A DNA stretch of 64,000 nt from Alphaproteobacteria bacterium LSUCC0396 (GTDB lineage: Bacteria > Pseudomonadota > Alphaproteobacteria > Puniceispirillales > Puniceispirillaceae): contig CP166131.1 of assembly GCA_041228345.1 (NCBI GenBank), positions 310,001 through 374,000 on the forward strand, in the 5' to 3' direction. A model generated the notes under the pieces. The model searched no databases. It was not told where the DNA came from and worked only from the letters and a program-made list of their open reading frames with translations. Positions 52,703 through 64,000 of the stretch are shown in pieces (position 1 is the first letter of the stretch; every line of letters begins with the position of its first letter). Made by a program: the position numbers and the translations under genes.

Positions 52703-54157
52703 CTAAAGCTGCGCCATCAGTGAGTCCGCGGCGACACCAGCTGTTTCCAGCAACGGGCTAAGCCCGACAAAGAACAGCAAAATCACCACAATCGAAACAC
52801 CAAGGACAATTTTATTGGCAACCGGAATTTCAGTATCAAGCGGCTCATCAGTATCTTTAAAATACATGATCTTGATAATGCGCAGATAATAGAACGCGCC
52901 AACGACGCTCATCACAACACCGATCACGGCAAGCGGGATCAGGCCAGCATTCACCGCAGCCAAAAACACATACCACTTGCCAAAGAAGCCAGCCAGAGGC
53001 GGAATCCCGGCCATTGAGAACATCATGACCATCAGACCAAGTGCCAGCATTGGATGTGTCCGCGACAACCCTTGCAAATCAGCAATGCGGGTTGCCGACT
53101 GACCGTCACGGCGCATCAGCAGAATGATTGCAAATGCACCAGCACCCATAAAGATATAGCCAGTCATATAGATCATCACACCAAGCGCACCTTGCTGGGT
53201 GCCGGCGGCCAGACCTGCCAGCGCATAGCCCATATGCGCAATTGATGAATAGGCCATCATGCGTTTGATATCGGTTTGCATAATCGCGCCAAGCGCACCA
53301 ACCAACATTGAGGCAATCGACAGGGCGACCAGCACTTGCGACCATTCGGCCTCGATTGAGCCAAAAGCCCCATAGGTCAGCCGCATCATCAGCGCCATTG
53401 CCGCCACTTTTGGGGCGATCGCAAATAATGCTGTTACCGGGCTTGGTGAGCCTTGATAGACATCGGGCGTCCACATATGAAACGGGGCTGCCGAAATCTT
53501 GAAGGCAATTGCTGACACCATAAACACCATGCCGACGATAAATACCGCTGGCAGCTGATCGGCTGATACAGCCGCCGCGATGCCGGAAAAGCTGGTCGTG
53601 CCAGCAAACCCGTAAACCAGCGACGCGCCATAAAGCAACATGCCCGATGATAATGCCCCAAGCAGAAAATATTTCAATCCAGCCTCGGACGAACGCAGCG
53701 AATTGGTTCGCATTGCCGCAACCACATAAAGCGGCAGTGACTGTAACTCGACCGCCATATAAAGCGACATAAGGTCATTAGCCGAAATCATCAGCATCAT
53801 GCCAACAAGAGCCAGCATCACCAAAAGCGCAAATTCAGGCTTGTTAATATCGTCTTTGGCAAGCGGCGTAATCGACATATAAAGCGCGCCAAATGTGCCA
53901 AGCAGAACAAGAATTTTCATGTAATCGGCAAAGCTGTCAGCCCTGAACATCCCGCCAAAAGCGGTTTCGTCACCCGTAGTGCCAGACCATATCAATGCCA
54001 ACGCAAGCACAATACCGCCAAGCGCAATCCGCGTTACGCGCCGCGCATTGCTAGCGCCCTCGCCGCCGTAGGCCGCAACAAGAACCAGAACAAGCGCCAA
54101 TGTCGCCAAAAGCATTTCGGGCAAGGCAGGCAGGATATCGGTTAGATCAAATACCAT
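52703..54157 (-). CDS. nuoN: NADH-quinone oxidoreductase subunit N
   Basis: An antiporter-like proton-pumping subunit in the membrane arm of complex I. The 484-residue protein has about fourteen membrane helices and the family lysines, with MAYSSIAHMGYALAGL and SLPLYVVAAMRTNSLRSSEAGLKYFLLGALSSGMLLYG as the hallmark blocks. It lies 20 bp after nuoM and is followed by birA. Confidence 0.95.
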   Translation of the reverse strand: MVFDLTDILPALPEMLLATLALVLVLVAAYGGEGASNARRVTRIALGGIVLALALIWSGTTGDETAFGGMFRADSFADYMKILVLLGTFGALYMSITPLAKDDINKPEFALLVMLALVGMMLMISANDLMSLYMAVELQSLPLYVVAAMRTNSLRSSEAGLKYFLLGALSSGMLLYGASLVYGFAGTTSFSGIAAAVSADQLPAVFIVGMVFMVSAIAFKISAAPFHMWTPDVYQGSPSPVTALFAIAPKVAAMALMMRLTYGAFGSIEAEWSQVLVALSIASMLVGALGAIMQTDIKRMMAYSSIAHMGYALAGLAAGTQQGALGVMIYMTGYIFMGAGAFAIILLMRRDGQSATRIADLQGLSRTHPMLALGLMVMMFSMAGIPPLAGFFGKWYVFLAAVNAGLIPLAVIGVVMSVVGAFYYLRIIKIMYFKDTDEPLDTEIPVANKIVLGVSIVVILLFFVGLSPLLETAGVAADSLMAQL

Positions 54158-54177
54158 TTTATTTCCTCAACAGACCC

Positions 54178-55683
54178 TTAATTTGCTGCCAAAATTGACA
54201 AGCCGCTTGCCGACAGGCCGTCCAGAACAGACTGGATGGACACCGCCATAACATCAAGAAGCGCCATCGGATAAACCCCAAACAGCAGAACCAAAAATGA
54301 CAAAGGTAGGAAAATTGTGAATTCACGCATTTGCATTGGCTCCATGGTCTTGACCGCGTCATTAACAATCGCCCCAAACATCACGCGCCGATACAGCCAC
54401 AGCATATAGGTGGCACCAAGCACCAAACCTGTCGCAGTGAAAAAGGCGACCCAGCTGCTGGCGTGCCACGCGCCCACCAGCACGAGCATTTCACCAACAA
54501 ACCCGCTTGTTCCCGGCAAGCCAACCGATGCCAGCATCATAAACATGAAAAACACGGCATAGCGCGGCATTACCGTCGCAACGCCGCCATAGGCGCTGAT
54601 ATCGCGTGTATGCAGCCGGTCATAGACAACCCCGACGCAAAAGAATAATGCAGCCGAAACCAGACCGTGGCTGATCATCTGGAACATCGCACCGGCGATC
54701 CCCTGTTCGGTCAGGGTGAAGATGCCAACGGTCACAAACCCCATATGGGCGACCGATGAATAGGCAATCATCTTTTTCATGTCAGATTGTGCCAACGCCA
54801 CCAACGAGGTATAGATCACCGCGATAATCGACAATGTAAAGATTAAGGGTGCAAAAGATTCAGACGCCATCGGAAACATTGGCAATGAAAAACGCAGAAA
54901 GCCGTACCCGCCCATTTTCAGCAATACGCCCGCCAAGATCATCGAGCCAGCAGTTGGTGCCTCAACATGGGCATCGGGCAGCCATGTATGGACCGGCCAC
55001 ATTGGCACCTTCACCGCAAATGACGCAAGGAAACCTAGGAACAGCCAAGTTTGCATCGTATCAGCAAACCGATGACCGGCAAGCGCCGGAATATCGGTTG
55101 TGCCAGCGTCGATATACATTGCCAGCATACAAACCAGCATAAGCACTGATCCTAGCAGCGTGTATAAAAAGAATTTAAAGGCTGCATAAACACGGCGCGG
55201 GCCACCCCATATACCGATGATTAGGAACATCGGGATCAGAACCGCCTCAAAAAACAGATAGAACATCAGCATATCAAGCGAGACAAACATGCCAACCATC
55301 ATGGTTTCCAGCACCAGAAACGCGATCATATATTCGCGCACCCGAACGGTAATGGCCTGCCAGCTCGCCAAAATCGCGAGCGGGGTCAAAAACGTACTAA
55401 GCAGGACAAATGGCATCGAGATACCATCAACACCCATGTGATAGCCGATACCGGTACCAGCCAGCCAGACAGCTTTTTCTTCAAATTGATAGCCGGTTAC
55501 AGTGCTGTCGAACCCGATTAAAACCGGCAGCGACACCAAAAACGTAAAGCCTGAAACCCACAACGCCACATTGCGTGAATTTTGCGCAATGCTCTGCTCA
55601 TCGCCTCTAATCAGCAGCAAGAACAGCACACCAGCCAGCGGCAGGAAGGTGACAATAGATAAAATAGGCCAGTTATCAATCAT
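54178..55683 (-). CDS. nuoM: NADH-quinone oxidoreductase subunit M
   Basis: The middle antiporter-like proton pump of complex I. The 501-residue polytopic protein has [54 protein letters not shown] and [16 protein letters not shown], which are typical. It lies 3 bp after nuoL and 20 bp before nuoN. Confidence 0.96.
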   Translation of the reverse strand: MIDNWPILSIVTFLPLAGVLFLLLIRGDEQSIAQNSRNVALWVSGFTFLVSLPVLIGFDSTVTGYQFEEKAVWLAGTGIGYHMGVDGISMPFVLLSTFLTPLAILASWQAITVRVREYMIAFLVLETMMVGMFVSLDMLMFYLFFEAVLIPMFLIIGIWGGPRRVYAAFKFFLYTLLGSVLMLVCMLAMYIDAGTTDIPALAGHRFADTMQTWLFLGFLASFAVKVPMWPVHTWLPDAHVEAPTAGSMILAGVLLKMGGYGFLRFSLPMFPMASESFAPLIFTLSIIAVIYTSLVALAQSDMKKMIAYSSVAHMGFVTVGIFTLTEQGIAGAMFQMISHGLVSAALFFCVGVVYDRLHTRDISAYGGVATVMPRYAVFFMFMMLASVGLPGTSGFVGEMLVLVGAWHASSWVAFFTATGLVLGATYMLWLYRRVMFGAIVNDAVKTMEPMQMREFTIFLPLSFLVLLFGVYPMALLDVMAVSIQSVLDGLSASGLSILAAN

Positions 55684-55686
55684 CGC

Positions 55687-57621
55687 CTAAGCCCCTTTAA
55701 ACCGAAGATAATACCAGCTGACCAGAACGACGACACCAATCAACATGGCAAAGGCGTAATGGAAGACAAAGCCGGTTTGCACCCGCGAGCAAAATCCCGA
55801 CAGGCGGAAAACAAAGGCTGACATACCGTCAGGCCCAAAGCCGTCAATCGTATCCCGGTCAACGCGCTGCCAAAGATAAGCACCGATCCGCACCGCTGGG
55901 CGGACAAAAACAGCGTCATAAACCTCGTCGAAATACCATTTATTGTAAAACAGCTGATGAACGGGCCGAAACGCCGCCGCAATCCGCGCTGGCATCGATG
56001 TCCAATAGCCATAAAACAGCACCGCAAGCGCCACACCGCTTGTCGCCAGAACGATTGGCAACAGCTTGACCCAACTCGGCACATGATGCGCGTCAATCAT
56101 TGCCGTATTGGTTGGCAAGATAAAGATTGATGCCCCCCAGAACTGTGTCATGCCCTTGCCGACAAACATCTCGTAACCGAGCCAGCCCGCAAATACGGCG
56201 CCAATCGCCAATACCAGCAGGGGCAGGGTCATAACGCGCGGCGATTCATGCACATGTGCCATAACCTCGGCACTGGCGCGGGGCGCACCATGGAACGCCA
56301 TGATTAACAGACGCCAGCTATAAAACGCTGTTAGGAACGCCGCCAGACAGCCCAGCCAGAACGCCATACCGCCAACCCCGCTATTGGCGGCATAGGCAGC
56401 TTCAAGGATCATATCTTTTGAGTAATAACCGGCAAAAAATGGGAACCCGGCAAGTGCTAGCGAGCCGATCCACATCATCGCATAGGTAACGGGTACTTTT
56501 TTCCAAATCCCACCCATATTACGAAGATCCTGCTCATCCGACATTGCATGGATAACCGACCCTGCACCAAGGAACAGCAACGCCTTGAAAAAAGCGTGCG
56601 TGGTCAGGTGGAACATTGCCGCCGGATAGGCCGAAACGCCCACAGCAAAAAACATATAGCCAAGCTGTGAGCAGGTCGAATAGGCAATCACCCGCTTGAT
56701 ATCAAACTGTGTCATGCCAACTGTCGCAGCAAAAATTGCCGTCAACGCGCCAATGACAGTGATTACATCCAGAGCGAACGGGGCAAATTCCAGCATCGGT
56801 GACAGGCGGCAAATCATAAAGACCCCGGCGGTCACCATCGTTGCCGCATGGATAAGAGCAGATACAGGTGTCGGCCCCTCCATCGCATCGGGCAACCATG
56901 TGTGCAGGCCAAGCTGGGCAGATTTACCCATTGCGCCAATAAATAGCAGAATACCAGCAACTTCCAGCGCTGGCAGACGATAGCCAAGGAAATTCATTTC
57001 GGTCGCTGCAATCACACTCGATTGGGCAAAGATATCGTCAAACTGAACCGAACCGAACAACGCATAAACCGCCAAAATGCCCAGTGCAAAGCCAAAGTCA
57101 CCAACCCGATTCACCACAAAAGCCTTCATCGCGGCGGTATGTGCAGAGTCTTTTTTGTACCAGAATCCGATCAGCAAATATGAGGCGACACCAACCCCTT
57201 CCCAGCCAAAGAACATCTGCACCAGATTATCGGCGGTGACAAGCATCAGCATGGCAAAGGTAAACAGGCTAAGATAGGCCATAAACCGTGCCCGCGCATT
57301 GTCGTGCGACATATAGCCAATCGAATAGATATGCACCATCGACGACACGCCCGTCACCACGATCAGCATCACCGCGGTCAATGTATCGAACCGCAGGCTC
57401 CAATCAGCAACAAAGGTGCCCGAGGTGATCCAGCGCGCGACAACGACCGTTTCAGGAACCCCGCCGATTGCCACATTCGCAAAGGCGATTATCGAGAACA
57501 GCAACGACAGCAAAAGGCCTGAAACCGTCACGATTTCAGCCGCGCGATCCCGATTATAAAGGCTCAGAAAGCCGGCGATCACAGCCCCTAGCAAGGGAAG
57601 GAAAACGATGAGCGAATACAT
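55687..57621 (-). CDS. nuoL: NADH-quinone oxidoreductase subunit L
   Basis: The distal proton pump of complex I with the long lateral helix. The 644-residue polytopic protein has FFGWEGVGVASYLLIGFWYKK, GKSAQLGLHTWLPDAMEGPTPVSALIHAATMVTAG and VIAYSTCSQLGYMFFAVG, all NuoL/ND5 blocks. The tail from about residue 540 carries the lateral-helix region. It lies 8 bp after nuoK and 3 bp before nuoM. Confidence 0.96.
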   Translation of the reverse strand: MYSLIVFLPLLGAVIAGFLSLYNRDRAAEIVTVSGLLLSLLFSIIAFANVAIGGVPETVVVARWITSGTFVADWSLRFDTLTAVMLIVVTGVSSMVHIYSIGYMSHDNARARFMAYLSLFTFAMLMLVTADNLVQMFFGWEGVGVASYLLIGFWYKKDSAHTAAMKAFVVNRVGDFGFALGILAVYALFGSVQFDDIFAQSSVIAATEMNFLGYRLPALEVAGILLFIGAMGKSAQLGLHTWLPDAMEGPTPVSALIHAATMVTAGVFMICRLSPMLEFAPFALDVITVIGALTAIFAATVGMTQFDIKRVIAYSTCSQLGYMFFAVGVSAYPAAMFHLTTHAFFKALLFLGAGSVIHAMSDEQDLRNMGGIWKKVPVTYAMMWIGSLALAGFPFFAGYYSKDMILEAAYAANSGVGGMAFWLGCLAAFLTAFYSWRLLIMAFHGAPRASAEVMAHVHESPRVMTLPLLVLAIGAVFAGWLGYEMFVGKGMTQFWGASIFILPTNTAMIDAHHVPSWVKLLPIVLATSGVALAVLFYGYWTSMPARIAAAFRPVHQLFYNKWYFDEVYDAVFVRPAVRIGAYLWQRVDRDTIDGFGPDGMSAFVFRLSGFCSRVQTGFVFHYAFAMLIGVVVLVSWYYLRFKGA

Positions 57622-57629
57622 GAACTGCC

Positions 57630-57941
57630 CTACCCCTTCAAAATATTCACATCTTCAACCGCGATCGAACCACGGTTGCGGAAAAACACCACGAGAATGG
57701 CAAGACCAATAGCCGCCTCAGCCGCCGCAACGGTCAGGATAAACAGCGAGAAAATCTGCCCCTCGAGGTTATTTCCATAAGCCGAAAAGGCGACCATGTT
57801 GATATTGACCGCAAGCAGCATTAACTCAATCGACATCAAAATCGTGATGACGTTTTTCCGGTTTAAAAAAATACCAAAAATACCAAGGGCAAATAACATT
57901 GCCGATACAACCAGATAATGATTAAGCGTTAGTTCCAACAT
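57630..57941 (-). CDS. nuoK: NADH-quinone oxidoreductase subunit K
   Basis: A 103-residue subunit of the complex I membrane arm with three helices. [45 protein letters not shown] contains the conserved helix-2 Glu, and [23 protein letters not shown] contains the second. It lies between nuoJ and nuoL. Confidence 0.96.
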   Translation of the reverse strand: MLELTLNHYLVVSAMLFALGIFGIFLNRKNVITILMSIELMLLAVNINMVAFSAYGNNLEGQIFSLFILTVAAAEAAIGLAILVVFFRNRGSIAVEDVNILKG

Positions 57942-57953
57942 GACGCCACCCCC

Positions 57954-58631
57954 CTATTGATCACTGGGACTGCAAGTGGCAGTCCGATCATGTGCCCGGC
58001 TGTTTTCCTGACCGTCTAGTTGATCCTTTGCCCTCGCCTCCGCCTTCGCTTTTGCCGACGGCATTTTAACAATCTCCATCACATCTTCGCGCCGGCGGCT
58101 ATTTTGCGCAGCAATCGACTGTCGCCGCACTCCAGCCCGCTTGCGCATGGTCAGTGAAATCGCGCCAATCATCGCCACCAGCAGAATCAGCCCTGCAATC
58201 TGGAATAAAAAGGCATATTTCGTGTACAGCACGCCGCCAATCTGGGTGGTATTGGCAATATCCGACGCGGTTGGCAGGCTGGCGTTCGAAAACGCATCGC
58301 TATACATCGCTGCCACCAGTTCAAACACAAGTATGCCGCCAACAATCAGTCCAAGCGGCAGGTATTTCTGGAACCCAGCGCGCATTTCGGCAAAATTGAT
58401 ATCCAGCATCATCACAACGAACAGGAATAACACCGCCACCGCGCCGACATAAACCACAACCAGCAGCATCGCCAGAAATTCGGCACCGATGAGAACAAAC
58501 ATTCCCGCCGCATTGAAAAATGCCAAAATCAGAAACAGCACCGAATAGACAGGGTTGCGTGACACCACCACCATCAAGCCGCTGGCAAGCATGACGCCAG
58601 CAAACAGGTAAAAGAACAGGGCTTCAATCAT
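57954..58631 (-). CDS. nuoJ: NADH-quinone oxidoreductase subunit J
   Basis: A 225-residue membrane subunit of complex I with five helices. VVVSRNPVYSVLFLILAFFNAAGMFVLIGAEFLAMLLVVVYVGAVAVLFLFVVMMLD is the conserved core. The C-terminal tail after about residue 165 is hydrophilic and longer than in many relatives (RQSIAAQNSRRREDVMEIV...). The stop is followed by the nuoK start after 12 bp. Confidence 0.95.
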   Translation of the reverse strand: MIEALFFYLFAGVMLASGLMVVVSRNPVYSVLFLILAFFNAAGMFVLIGAEFLAMLLVVVYVGAVAVLFLFVVMMLDINFAEMRAGFQKYLPLGLIVGGILVFELVAAMYSDAFSNASLPTASDIANTTQIGGVLYTKYAFLFQIAGLILLVAMIGAISLTMRKRAGVRRQSIAAQNSRRREDVMEIVKMPSAKAKAEARAKDQLDGQENSRAHDRTATCSPSDQ

Positions 58632-58678
58632 TATATAGCTGTCTTTCTCTTAATCATCGCCATGCCGTACCATGCTGC

Positions 58679-59167
58679 CTAACGCCATTTCGCGTCGGCG
58701 GCTAGGTTACGGGCAATTTCGGTTTCCCAGCGGTCACCATTCGCCAACAGCTTGTCTTTATCGTAATACAGCTCTTCACGGGTTTCGGTGGCAAATTCAA
58801 AATTTGGACCCTCGACAATCGCATCAACCGGACAGGCCTCCTGACAAAAGCCGCAATAGATACATTTTGTCATGTCGATGTCATAGCGGGTCGTGCGGCG
58901 GCTGCCATCATCCCGCGGCTCGGCCTCGATCGTGATGGCCTGCGCCGGGCAAACTGCCTCGCATAATTTACAGGCAATACAGCGCTCTTCGCCATTCGGA
59001 TACCGGCGCAAAGCGTGCTCGCCGCGAAACCTAGGGGACAGGCTGCCCTTTTCATAAGGATAGTTAATCGTGACTTTTGGCTTGAAGAAATACTTCAAGG
59101 TCAAAAACAGCCCCTTGCCAAGCTCAAGAAGCAGAAACGAGCGAACGGCATTTACCAAAGCGGACAT
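58679..59167 (-). CDS. nuoI: NADH-quinone oxidoreductase subunit I
   Basis: A 162-residue iron-sulfur subunit with two [4Fe-4S] clusters (N6a, N6b) linking NuoG to NuoB. The motifs [16 protein letters not shown] and [16 protein letters not shown] are both intact. [20 protein letters not shown] precedes them. It lies 13 bp after nuoH and 47 bp before nuoJ. Confidence 0.97.
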   Translation of the reverse strand: MSALVNAVRSFLLLELGKGLFLTLKYFFKPKVTINYPYEKGSLSPRFRGEHALRRYPNGEERCIACKLCEAVCPAQAITIEAEPRDDGSRRTTRYDIDMTKCIYCGFCQEACPVDAIVEGPNFEFATETREELYYDKDKLLANGDRWETEIARNLAADAKWR

Positions 59168-59180
59168 CTGGTATCTCTCC

Positions 59181-60209
59181 CTAACCCAAGGTCACATCAG
59201 GCAAACGGTCGGTCACCAAAAGGAAACCGGCGGTCAGCACCACATATAGCAGCGAAAATGGCAAAAAGATTTTCCAACCAAGACGCATCAGCTGATCATA
59301 ACGATATCGCGGCGTTGTTGCCCGCACCCATAAGAACACAAACAACACCAGCATGATCTTGATAATGAACCATAATGGCCCCGGAATGATATTCAGCGGC
59401 CAGATATCAAACGGTGGAAGCCACCCGCCCAAGAACAGCACAACGGTCATGCTGCTCATCAGGATCATATTTGCATATTCGCCAAGGAAGAACAGCGCAA
59501 ACGACATTGATGAATATTCAACGAAATAGCCGGCAACCAATTCAGACTCGCCCTCGGGCAAATCAAAAGGCGCACGATTTGTTTCGGCAAGGGTTGAAAT
59601 AAAGAAAACCACAAACATTGGCAACAACGGCAGCGCAAACCACATCCCGCGCTGAGCCTCGACAATCCCGCTCAAGTTCAGCGTTCCTGCACATAACAGG
59701 ACATTGATGATAACAAGACCCATCGACACTTCGTAGGACACCATCTGCGCCGCCGAGCGCAATGCGCCCAAAAACGCATATTTCGAGTTACTGGCCCAGC
59801 CCGCCATGATCACGCCATAAACGCCAAGCGATGAAATGGCAAACAGGTACAAAATGCCAACATTGATATTCGCAATCACCAGATCTTCGCCAAACGGGAT
59901 AACCGCCCATGCCACAAGCGACAGGATGAAGGTAAGCATTGGCGCGATCATAAAGACAATTTTATTTGCACCGGCTGGCATGATCGTTTCTTTTGCCATC
60001 AGCTTTAACGCGTCGGCAAATGGCTGGAAAAGGCCAAACGGGCCAACCACATTCGGCCCTTTACGAAGCTGCATAAAGCCGATGACCCGGCGCTCGGCAA
60101 GGGTTAGATAGGCGACCGCAATCAATAACGGCCCGATCACAACCATAATCTTGGCCACAACCCAGCCAAGCTCCAAAATCCAGTCCTGTGTCAGAAAATC
60201 CATCATCAT
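59181..60209 (-). CDS. nuoH: NADH-quinone oxidoreductase subunit H
   Basis: The complex I subunit that holds the quinone tunnel with NuoB and NuoD. The roughly 342-residue protein has eight membrane helices, with [59 protein letters not shown] and [24 protein letters not shown]. Three consecutive ATGs at 60209-60203 are preceded by GGAG; a GTG at 60215 overlaps the nuoG stop. I take 60209. Confidence 0.95.
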   Translation of the reverse strand: MMMDFLTQDWILELGWVVAKIMVVIGPLLIAVAYLTLAERRVIGFMQLRKGPNVVGPFGLFQPFADALKLMAKETIMPAGANKIVFMIAPMLTFILSLVAWAVIPFGEDLVIANINVGILYLFAISSLGVYGVIMAGWASNSKYAFLGALRSAAQMVSYEVSMGLVIINVLLCAGTLNLSGIVEAQRGMWFALPLLPMFVVFFISTLAETNRAPFDLPEGESELVAGYFVEYSSMSFALFFLGEYANMILMSSMTVVLFLGGWLPPFDIWPLNIIPGPLWFIIKIMLVLFVFLWVRATTPRYRYDQLMRLGWKIFLPFSLLYVVLTAGFLLVTDRLPDVTLG

Positions 60210-60211
60210 CG

Positions 60212-62272
60212 TCACTCCGCTGCAACCGAGGCGCCGCTATCGGCCCCGCTGGCACGGACACAATCCGCCATCGTTTCAGACGCACGGCTAATCGCACAGG
60301 TCATATAGAAATTATCGAACGCCTGACCAACCGGCTCGGCAGACAGTTTTGCCCGCCCGCCAAATGCCGCCCATTTCGCCGGCGCAATGTCATCAGCATC
60401 GGCAAAATGCGGAAATTCAGCACATAAAGCCTCACGCAATTCTGCCAGCGTGTCAAAGCCGATTGACTTGCCGACGGCACCAGAAACGGCGCGAATAATT
60501 GACCAATCTTCGCGCGCATCACCGGGCGGGAATGCAGCCCGGCTTGCATATTGGACACGGCCTTCAGTGTTGACATAGATGCCATCTTTTTCGGTGTAGG
60601 CGGCACCTGGCAACACCAGATCCGCATGATGCGCCCCTGCATCACCATGATGCCCCTGATAAACCACAAAGCTAGCGGCAAACGGTTCGAGGTCCAGCTC
60701 GTCAGCCCCAAGCAACCAAACAAGGTCCAGCTCGCCAGCCTTGGCCGCCTTGGCCATCTCTGCAACATCCATACCGCCGCGGCCGGGCACAAACCCAAGA
60801 TCAAGCCCGCCAACACGCGCCGCCGCATTATGAAGGACGTTAAAGCCGTTCCAGTCTTTTGTAACAACGCCATAAGTCTCGGCAATCTGGCGTGCCTTGC
60901 CCAGCATCGCCGCGCCATCTGCACGCGCTAAAGCGCCCATACCAATGATGATCATCGGCCGTTTGGCCTTTTTCAGCTTGGCCGCGAATTTATGGCTGCC
61001 ATCGGCCAGCGATCCCAGAATTGCCGGATCTTCGCCAAGAAATTGAGCGTCATAGGTAAGGTCAATTTTTGGCCCCACCACCGCAATCGGTAACCGGCTA
61101 GACAGCCAGTTGCGCCGGATACGCGCATTCAGCACAGCCGCCTCGATGCGCGGATTACTGCCAATAATTAAAATCGCATCAGCATCATCGATGCCGGCAA
61201 TGGTCGAATTAAACAGATAACCGGCGCGTTTACCGCCAATTTTTGCGCCATCCTGACGGCAATCAATATTCGGGCTGCCAAGGCGTGTCATCAGGCTTTT
61301 CAGCGCATACATCGCCTCGGCATCGACCTGATTACCGGCAATTGCTGCGATTTTATTAGGTTTGGCTTTGCGCAAGGCTGTTGCCAGAGTTTTCAGAGCC
61401 TCGTCCCAGCTTACCGGATGAAGCCGACCGTCTTGGCCTCGTGCATAGGGCTTGTCGAGGCGTTGCCGGCGCAGACCATCAATTGCATAACGGGTCTTAT
61501 CGGAAATCCATTCTTCATTGATATCTTCATTAAGGCGCGGCAAAACACGCATGACTTGCGCCCCTCTGGCATCAACCCGGATATTGCTGCCAAGCGCATC
61601 CATTACGTCAATCGTCTCAACCTTGTTCAACTCCCACGGCCGCGCGGTAAAGGCATAAGGCCGCGAGGTCAAAGCCCCAACCGGACATAAGTCAATCACA
61701 TTCGCCGACAATTCAGACGCAAGCGTCTTTTCAAGATAGGTCGTGATTTCCATCGTTTCACCGCGGCCAATCGCGCCCAAGTCAGGCACACCAGCAACCT
61801 CGGTAGCAAACCGAACACAGCGCGTACAATGAATACAGCGGGTCATAACCGTACTGATCAACGGCCCCATATGCTTGTTATCAACTGCGCGTTTATTCTC
61901 GGCAAAACGTGATCCGTCCAGACCAAACCCCATCGCCTGATCTTGCAAGTCGCATTCGCCGCCCTGATCACAGATCGGGCAATCAAGCGGATGGTTGATC
62001 AGCAGAAATTCCATCACGCCTTCGCGCGCTTTTTTCACCCGATCAGTATCGGTACGAATAACCATACCGTCACCAGCTGGCATCGCGCATGACGCAATTG
62101 GCTTTGGCGCGCGTTCCATATCAACAAGGCACATCCGGCAATTGCCAGCAATCGACAAGCGATCATGATAGCAAAAGCGCGGAATTTCTACACCAGCCGC
62201 CTCGCACGCATGAAGCACGGTTGAGCCGTCTTCAACTTCCACTTCAACATCATTTACCGTCATTTTTGGCAT
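60212..62272 (-). CDS. nuoG: NADH-quinone oxidoreductase subunit G
   Basis: A 686-residue iron-sulfur subunit on the electron path. It has a [2Fe-2S] ferredoxin start ([23 protein letters not shown]), the [20 protein letters not shown] block of cluster N5/N4, [23 protein letters not shown], and a molybdopterin-like C-terminal domain with no molybdenum site expected. It lies 15 bp after nuoF and overlaps the nuoH region. Confidence 0.95.
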   Translation of the reverse strand: MPKMTVNDVEVEVEDGSTVLHACEAAGVEIPRFCYHDRLSIAGNCRMCLVDMERAPKPIASCAMPAGDGMVIRTDTDRVKKAREGVMEFLLINHPLDCPICDQGGECDLQDQAMGFGLDGSRFAENKRAVDNKHMGPLISTVMTRCIHCTRCVRFATEVAGVPDLGAIGRGETMEITTYLEKTLASELSANVIDLCPVGALTSRPYAFTARPWELNKVETIDVMDALGSNIRVDARGAQVMRVLPRLNEDINEEWISDKTRYAIDGLRRQRLDKPYARGQDGRLHPVSWDEALKTLATALRKAKPNKIAAIAGNQVDAEAMYALKSLMTRLGSPNIDCRQDGAKIGGKRAGYLFNSTIAGIDDADAILIIGSNPRIEAAVLNARIRRNWLSSRLPIAVVGPKIDLTYDAQFLGEDPAILGSLADGSHKFAAKLKKAKRPMIIIGMGALARADGAAMLGKARQIAETYGVVTKDWNGFNVLHNAAARVGGLDLGFVPGRGGMDVAEMAKAAKAGELDLVWLLGADELDLEPFAASFVVYQGHHGDAGAHHADLVLPGAAYTEKDGIYVNTEGRVQYASRAAFPPGDAREDWSIIRAVSGAVGKSIGFDTLAELREALCAEFPHFADADDIAPAKWAAFGGRAKLSAEPVGQAFDNFYMTCAISRASETMADCVRASGADSGASVAAE

Positions 62273-62287
62273 GGTGCTGTCCGTTTC

Positions 62288-63580
62288 CTATTCTGCCGCA
62301 TTCACAGCGTCAACCGCATGGCGCGCCGCAATCCGTCGTTCGATTTCGGGCCGGAAATGTTTGATAAGCCCCTGAATTGGCCATGCCGCAGCATCACCAA
62401 GCGCACAGATTGTATGACCCTCAATCTGGCGTGTTACCTGCTCAAGCGTGTCAATCTCATGGCTTTCCGCCTCACCACGAACAAGCCGTTCCATCATCCG
62501 CCACATCCAGCCAGTACCTTCACGGCACGGCGTGCATTGTCCGCAGGATTCATGCTTGTAAAAATATGATAGCCGCGAGATCGCCTTGACGACATCAGTG
62601 CTTTTATCCATCACGATAATGCCGGCAGTGCCAAGGCCAGTTCCAGCATTGCGAAGGGCGTCAAAATCCATCGTCATGTCGGCACAGACATCTTTTGGCA
62701 TCAGCGGCGTTGATGATCCGCCCGGAATAACCGCCAGCAAATTATCCCAGCCACCGCGAACCCCGCCAGCGTGCTTTTCGAGCAATTCACGAAGCGGAAT
62801 GCCCATTTCTTCTTCAACATTGCAAGGGTTATTCACATGACCGGAAATACAGAAAAGCTTGGTGCCGGTGTTATTTTCCTTGCCAAGACCGGCGAACCAG
62901 TCGGCCCCCCGGCGCAAGATTGTCGGCGCAACAGCAATAGATTCGACGTTATTGACTGTGGTTGGGCAGCCGTAAAGACCAACACCAGCGGGAAATGGCG
63001 GCTTTAGGCGCGGCTGGCCTTTGCGACCTTCCAGCGACTCAAGCAATGCGGTTTCTTCACCGCAGATATAAGCCCCCGCCCCGCGATGCAGGTAAATATC
63101 AAAGGCCCAGCCTGATTTTGCTGCATCCTTGCCAAGCAGACCCGCATCATACGCCTCGTCAATCGCGGCCTGAAGACGGCGCGCTTCATTCACAAATTCG
63201 CCGCGTATGTAAATATAAGCCGCATGGGCGCGCATCGCGAAACCGGCAATAACACAGCCCTCAAGCAATTTATGAGGCTCATGACGGATAATATCGCGGT
63301 CTTTACACGTGCCAGGTTCGGACTCGTCGGCATTGACCACCAGATAATGTGGCCGATCCTTAACCTCTTTTGGCATAAATGACCATTTCAGGCCGGTTGG
63401 AAAGCCAGCACCACCACGTCCACGCAGGCCAGAAGCCTTCATCCGTTCGACAATTTCATCATGCCCAAGCGCCAATATTGCGGCGGTCTTGTCCCAGTCG
63501 CCGCGCGCCTTTGCGCCCTTAAGCCCGGCATCACCCCAGCCATAGATATTGGTGAAAATACGGTCTGCATCATTAAGCAT
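62288..63580 (-). CDS. nuoF: NADH-quinone oxidoreductase subunit F
   Basis: The NADH- and FMN-binding subunit of complex I. The 430-residue protein has [21 protein letters not shown] (NADH/FMN loop), [21 protein letters not shown] and [15 protein letters not shown], which with a later Cys ligates cluster N3. I start at ATG 63580 (MLNDADRIF), which overlaps the nuoE stop by eight bases; a longer frame to 63772 is not homologous. Confidence 0.96.
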   Translation of the reverse strand: MLNDADRIFTNIYGWGDAGLKGAKARGDWDKTAAILALGHDEIVERMKASGLRGRGGAGFPTGLKWSFMPKEVKDRPHYLVVNADESEPGTCKDRDIIRHEPHKLLEGCVIAGFAMRAHAAYIYIRGEFVNEARRLQAAIDEAYDAGLLGKDAAKSGWAFDIYLHRGAGAYICGEETALLESLEGRKGQPRLKPPFPAGVGLYGCPTTVNNVESIAVAPTILRRGADWFAGLGKENNTGTKLFCISGHVNNPCNVEEEMGIPLRELLEKHAGGVRGGWDNLLAVIPGGSSTPLMPKDVCADMTMDFDALRNAGTGLGTAGIIVMDKSTDVVKAISRLSYFYKHESCGQCTPCREGTGWMWRMMERLVRGEAESHEIDTLEQVTRQIEGHTICALGDAAAWPIQGLIKHFRPEIERRIAARHAVDAVNAAE

Positions 63581-64000
63581 TGGCTTGGCTCCGCTTTTTT
63601 GTTGCGCCCGACGCCGCTGATTTTGGCTTTGCTGCCGCCAGCGTTGTTGCGCCGGTTGTTGCCTCAGATCCAGACCGACCGAGAACCGACCCAACCGGTA
63701 ATGGCGCATCAGCCTCAAGCGAGTCGAGAAGCGCACTGGTCGACTGATAGTCCAGATCTTCGTAAAAATCATCGTTCACTTGCAGAATAGGCGCATTTAC
63801 ACACGCGCCAAGACATTCAACCTCAAGCAACGAGAATTTTCCGCACCGAGATGTCTCGCCCGATGAAATTTGATAGCGATCCTTGATCGCGCGCATCATC
63901 TCATCCGAACCACGCAGCCAACAAGGGGTGGTGGTACAGGCTTGCAGGAAATATTTCCCAACAGGCTTTAGATTGAACATCGTGTAAAAGGTCGCAACCT
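63573..64000 (-). CDS. nuoE: NADH-quinone oxidoreductase subunit E (cut by window edge)
   Basis: The 24-kDa-type subunit with [2Fe-2S] cluster N1a. The frame stays open from 63980 to the edge and reads [16 protein letters not shown], the family's core, so the Met at 63980 is internal and the N terminus lies beyond the window. The cluster ligands are in [10 protein letters not shown] and CLGACVNAP. The last roughly 50 residues are an Ala/Ser/Lys-rich tail. It overlaps nuoF. Confidence 0.95.
   Translation of the reverse strand, partial: VATFYTMFNLKPVGKYFLQACTTTPCWLRGSDEMMRAIKDRYQISSGETSRCGKFSLLEVECLGACVNAPILQVNDDFYEDLDYQSTSALLDSLEADAPLPVGSVLGRSGSEATTGATTLAAAKPKSAASGATKKRSQANA

Noticed and set aside
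63573-63980. nuoE starting at Met 63980 as a 135-residue protein
   Set aside because: The open frame continues upstream with VATFYT, the family core, to the window edge; the Met is internal.

Overview
The window looks like the chromosome of a marine alphaproteobacterium of intermediate GC, probably of the SAR116 (Puniceispirillum-like) type. This placement rests on gene content and gene order only: nuoE-N followed by birA, coaX, rnj, mce and DUF1467; the DUF177-plsX-fabH-ihfA-merR cluster next to a divergent bamE; nrdR-ribD-ribE-ribB-ribH-nusB; and pyrG-secG-tpiA next to ppiD-trpE. No rRNA genes, CRISPR array or insertion sequence were seen. Both window edges cut genes: pyrG at the left and nuoE at the right.

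Layout. 1-5.6 kb: pyrG, secG and tpiA (minus strand), then divergent ppiD-trpE. 5.7-24.5 kb: an accessory but chromosomal stretch of metabolic and transport genes. It holds a SPOR-like exported protein, a LysE exporter, an acyl-CoA ligase, a dimethylglycine/sarcosine dehydrogenase-like enzyme with a DMT transporter, a cupin plus four-domain rhodanese pair, a carboxymuconolactone decarboxylase-like gene divergent from a PrpF-type isomerase, two MFS transporters, a small exported HEXXH protein, a GFA protein, a GNAT and an ArsH-like flavoprotein.

24.6-37.2 kb: a 12.5-kb genomic island inserted in the 3' end of tRNA-Pro(GGG). It is bounded by perfect 62-bp direct repeats. A complete tyrosine integrase sits beside the intact tRNA copy, and a new pair of ATGAC-N5-GTATGACT elements lies just inside each end. 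The cargo is AT-richer than its surroundings: a 2019-residue exported protein (nine Calx-beta repeats, then a subtilisin domain, then a beta-barrel-like C terminus), a small lipoprotein, several unknown small proteins, a winged-helix replication or regulatory protein, and an enamidase-like amidohydrolase paired with an AA_synth-family protein.

37.2-48.3 kb: core genes on the minus strand for fatty acid and phospholipid initiation, riboflavin synthesis, NrdR, serine hydroxymethyltransferase and ribose-5-phosphate isomerase B. RibB carries a GTP cyclohydrolase II-like tail that has lost all its zinc cysteines, and plsX seems to start at CTG. 48.3-48.8 kb: a gene-free gap with a good small-RNA candidate (promoter, two hairpins, terminator). 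48.8-64 kb: the complex I operon and its usual downstream passengers.

Short tandem repeats with 11-18 bp units recur at several gene ends (6.7, 14.0, 40.7 and 41.9 kb) and inside two genes (5.8 and 18.4 kb), an unusual feature of this genome. The best candidates for something undescribed are the island's Calx-beta/subtilase exoprotein and its integration signals, the island's enamidase/AA_synth pair, the cupin-rhodanese sulfur module, and the small RNA at 48.57 kb.
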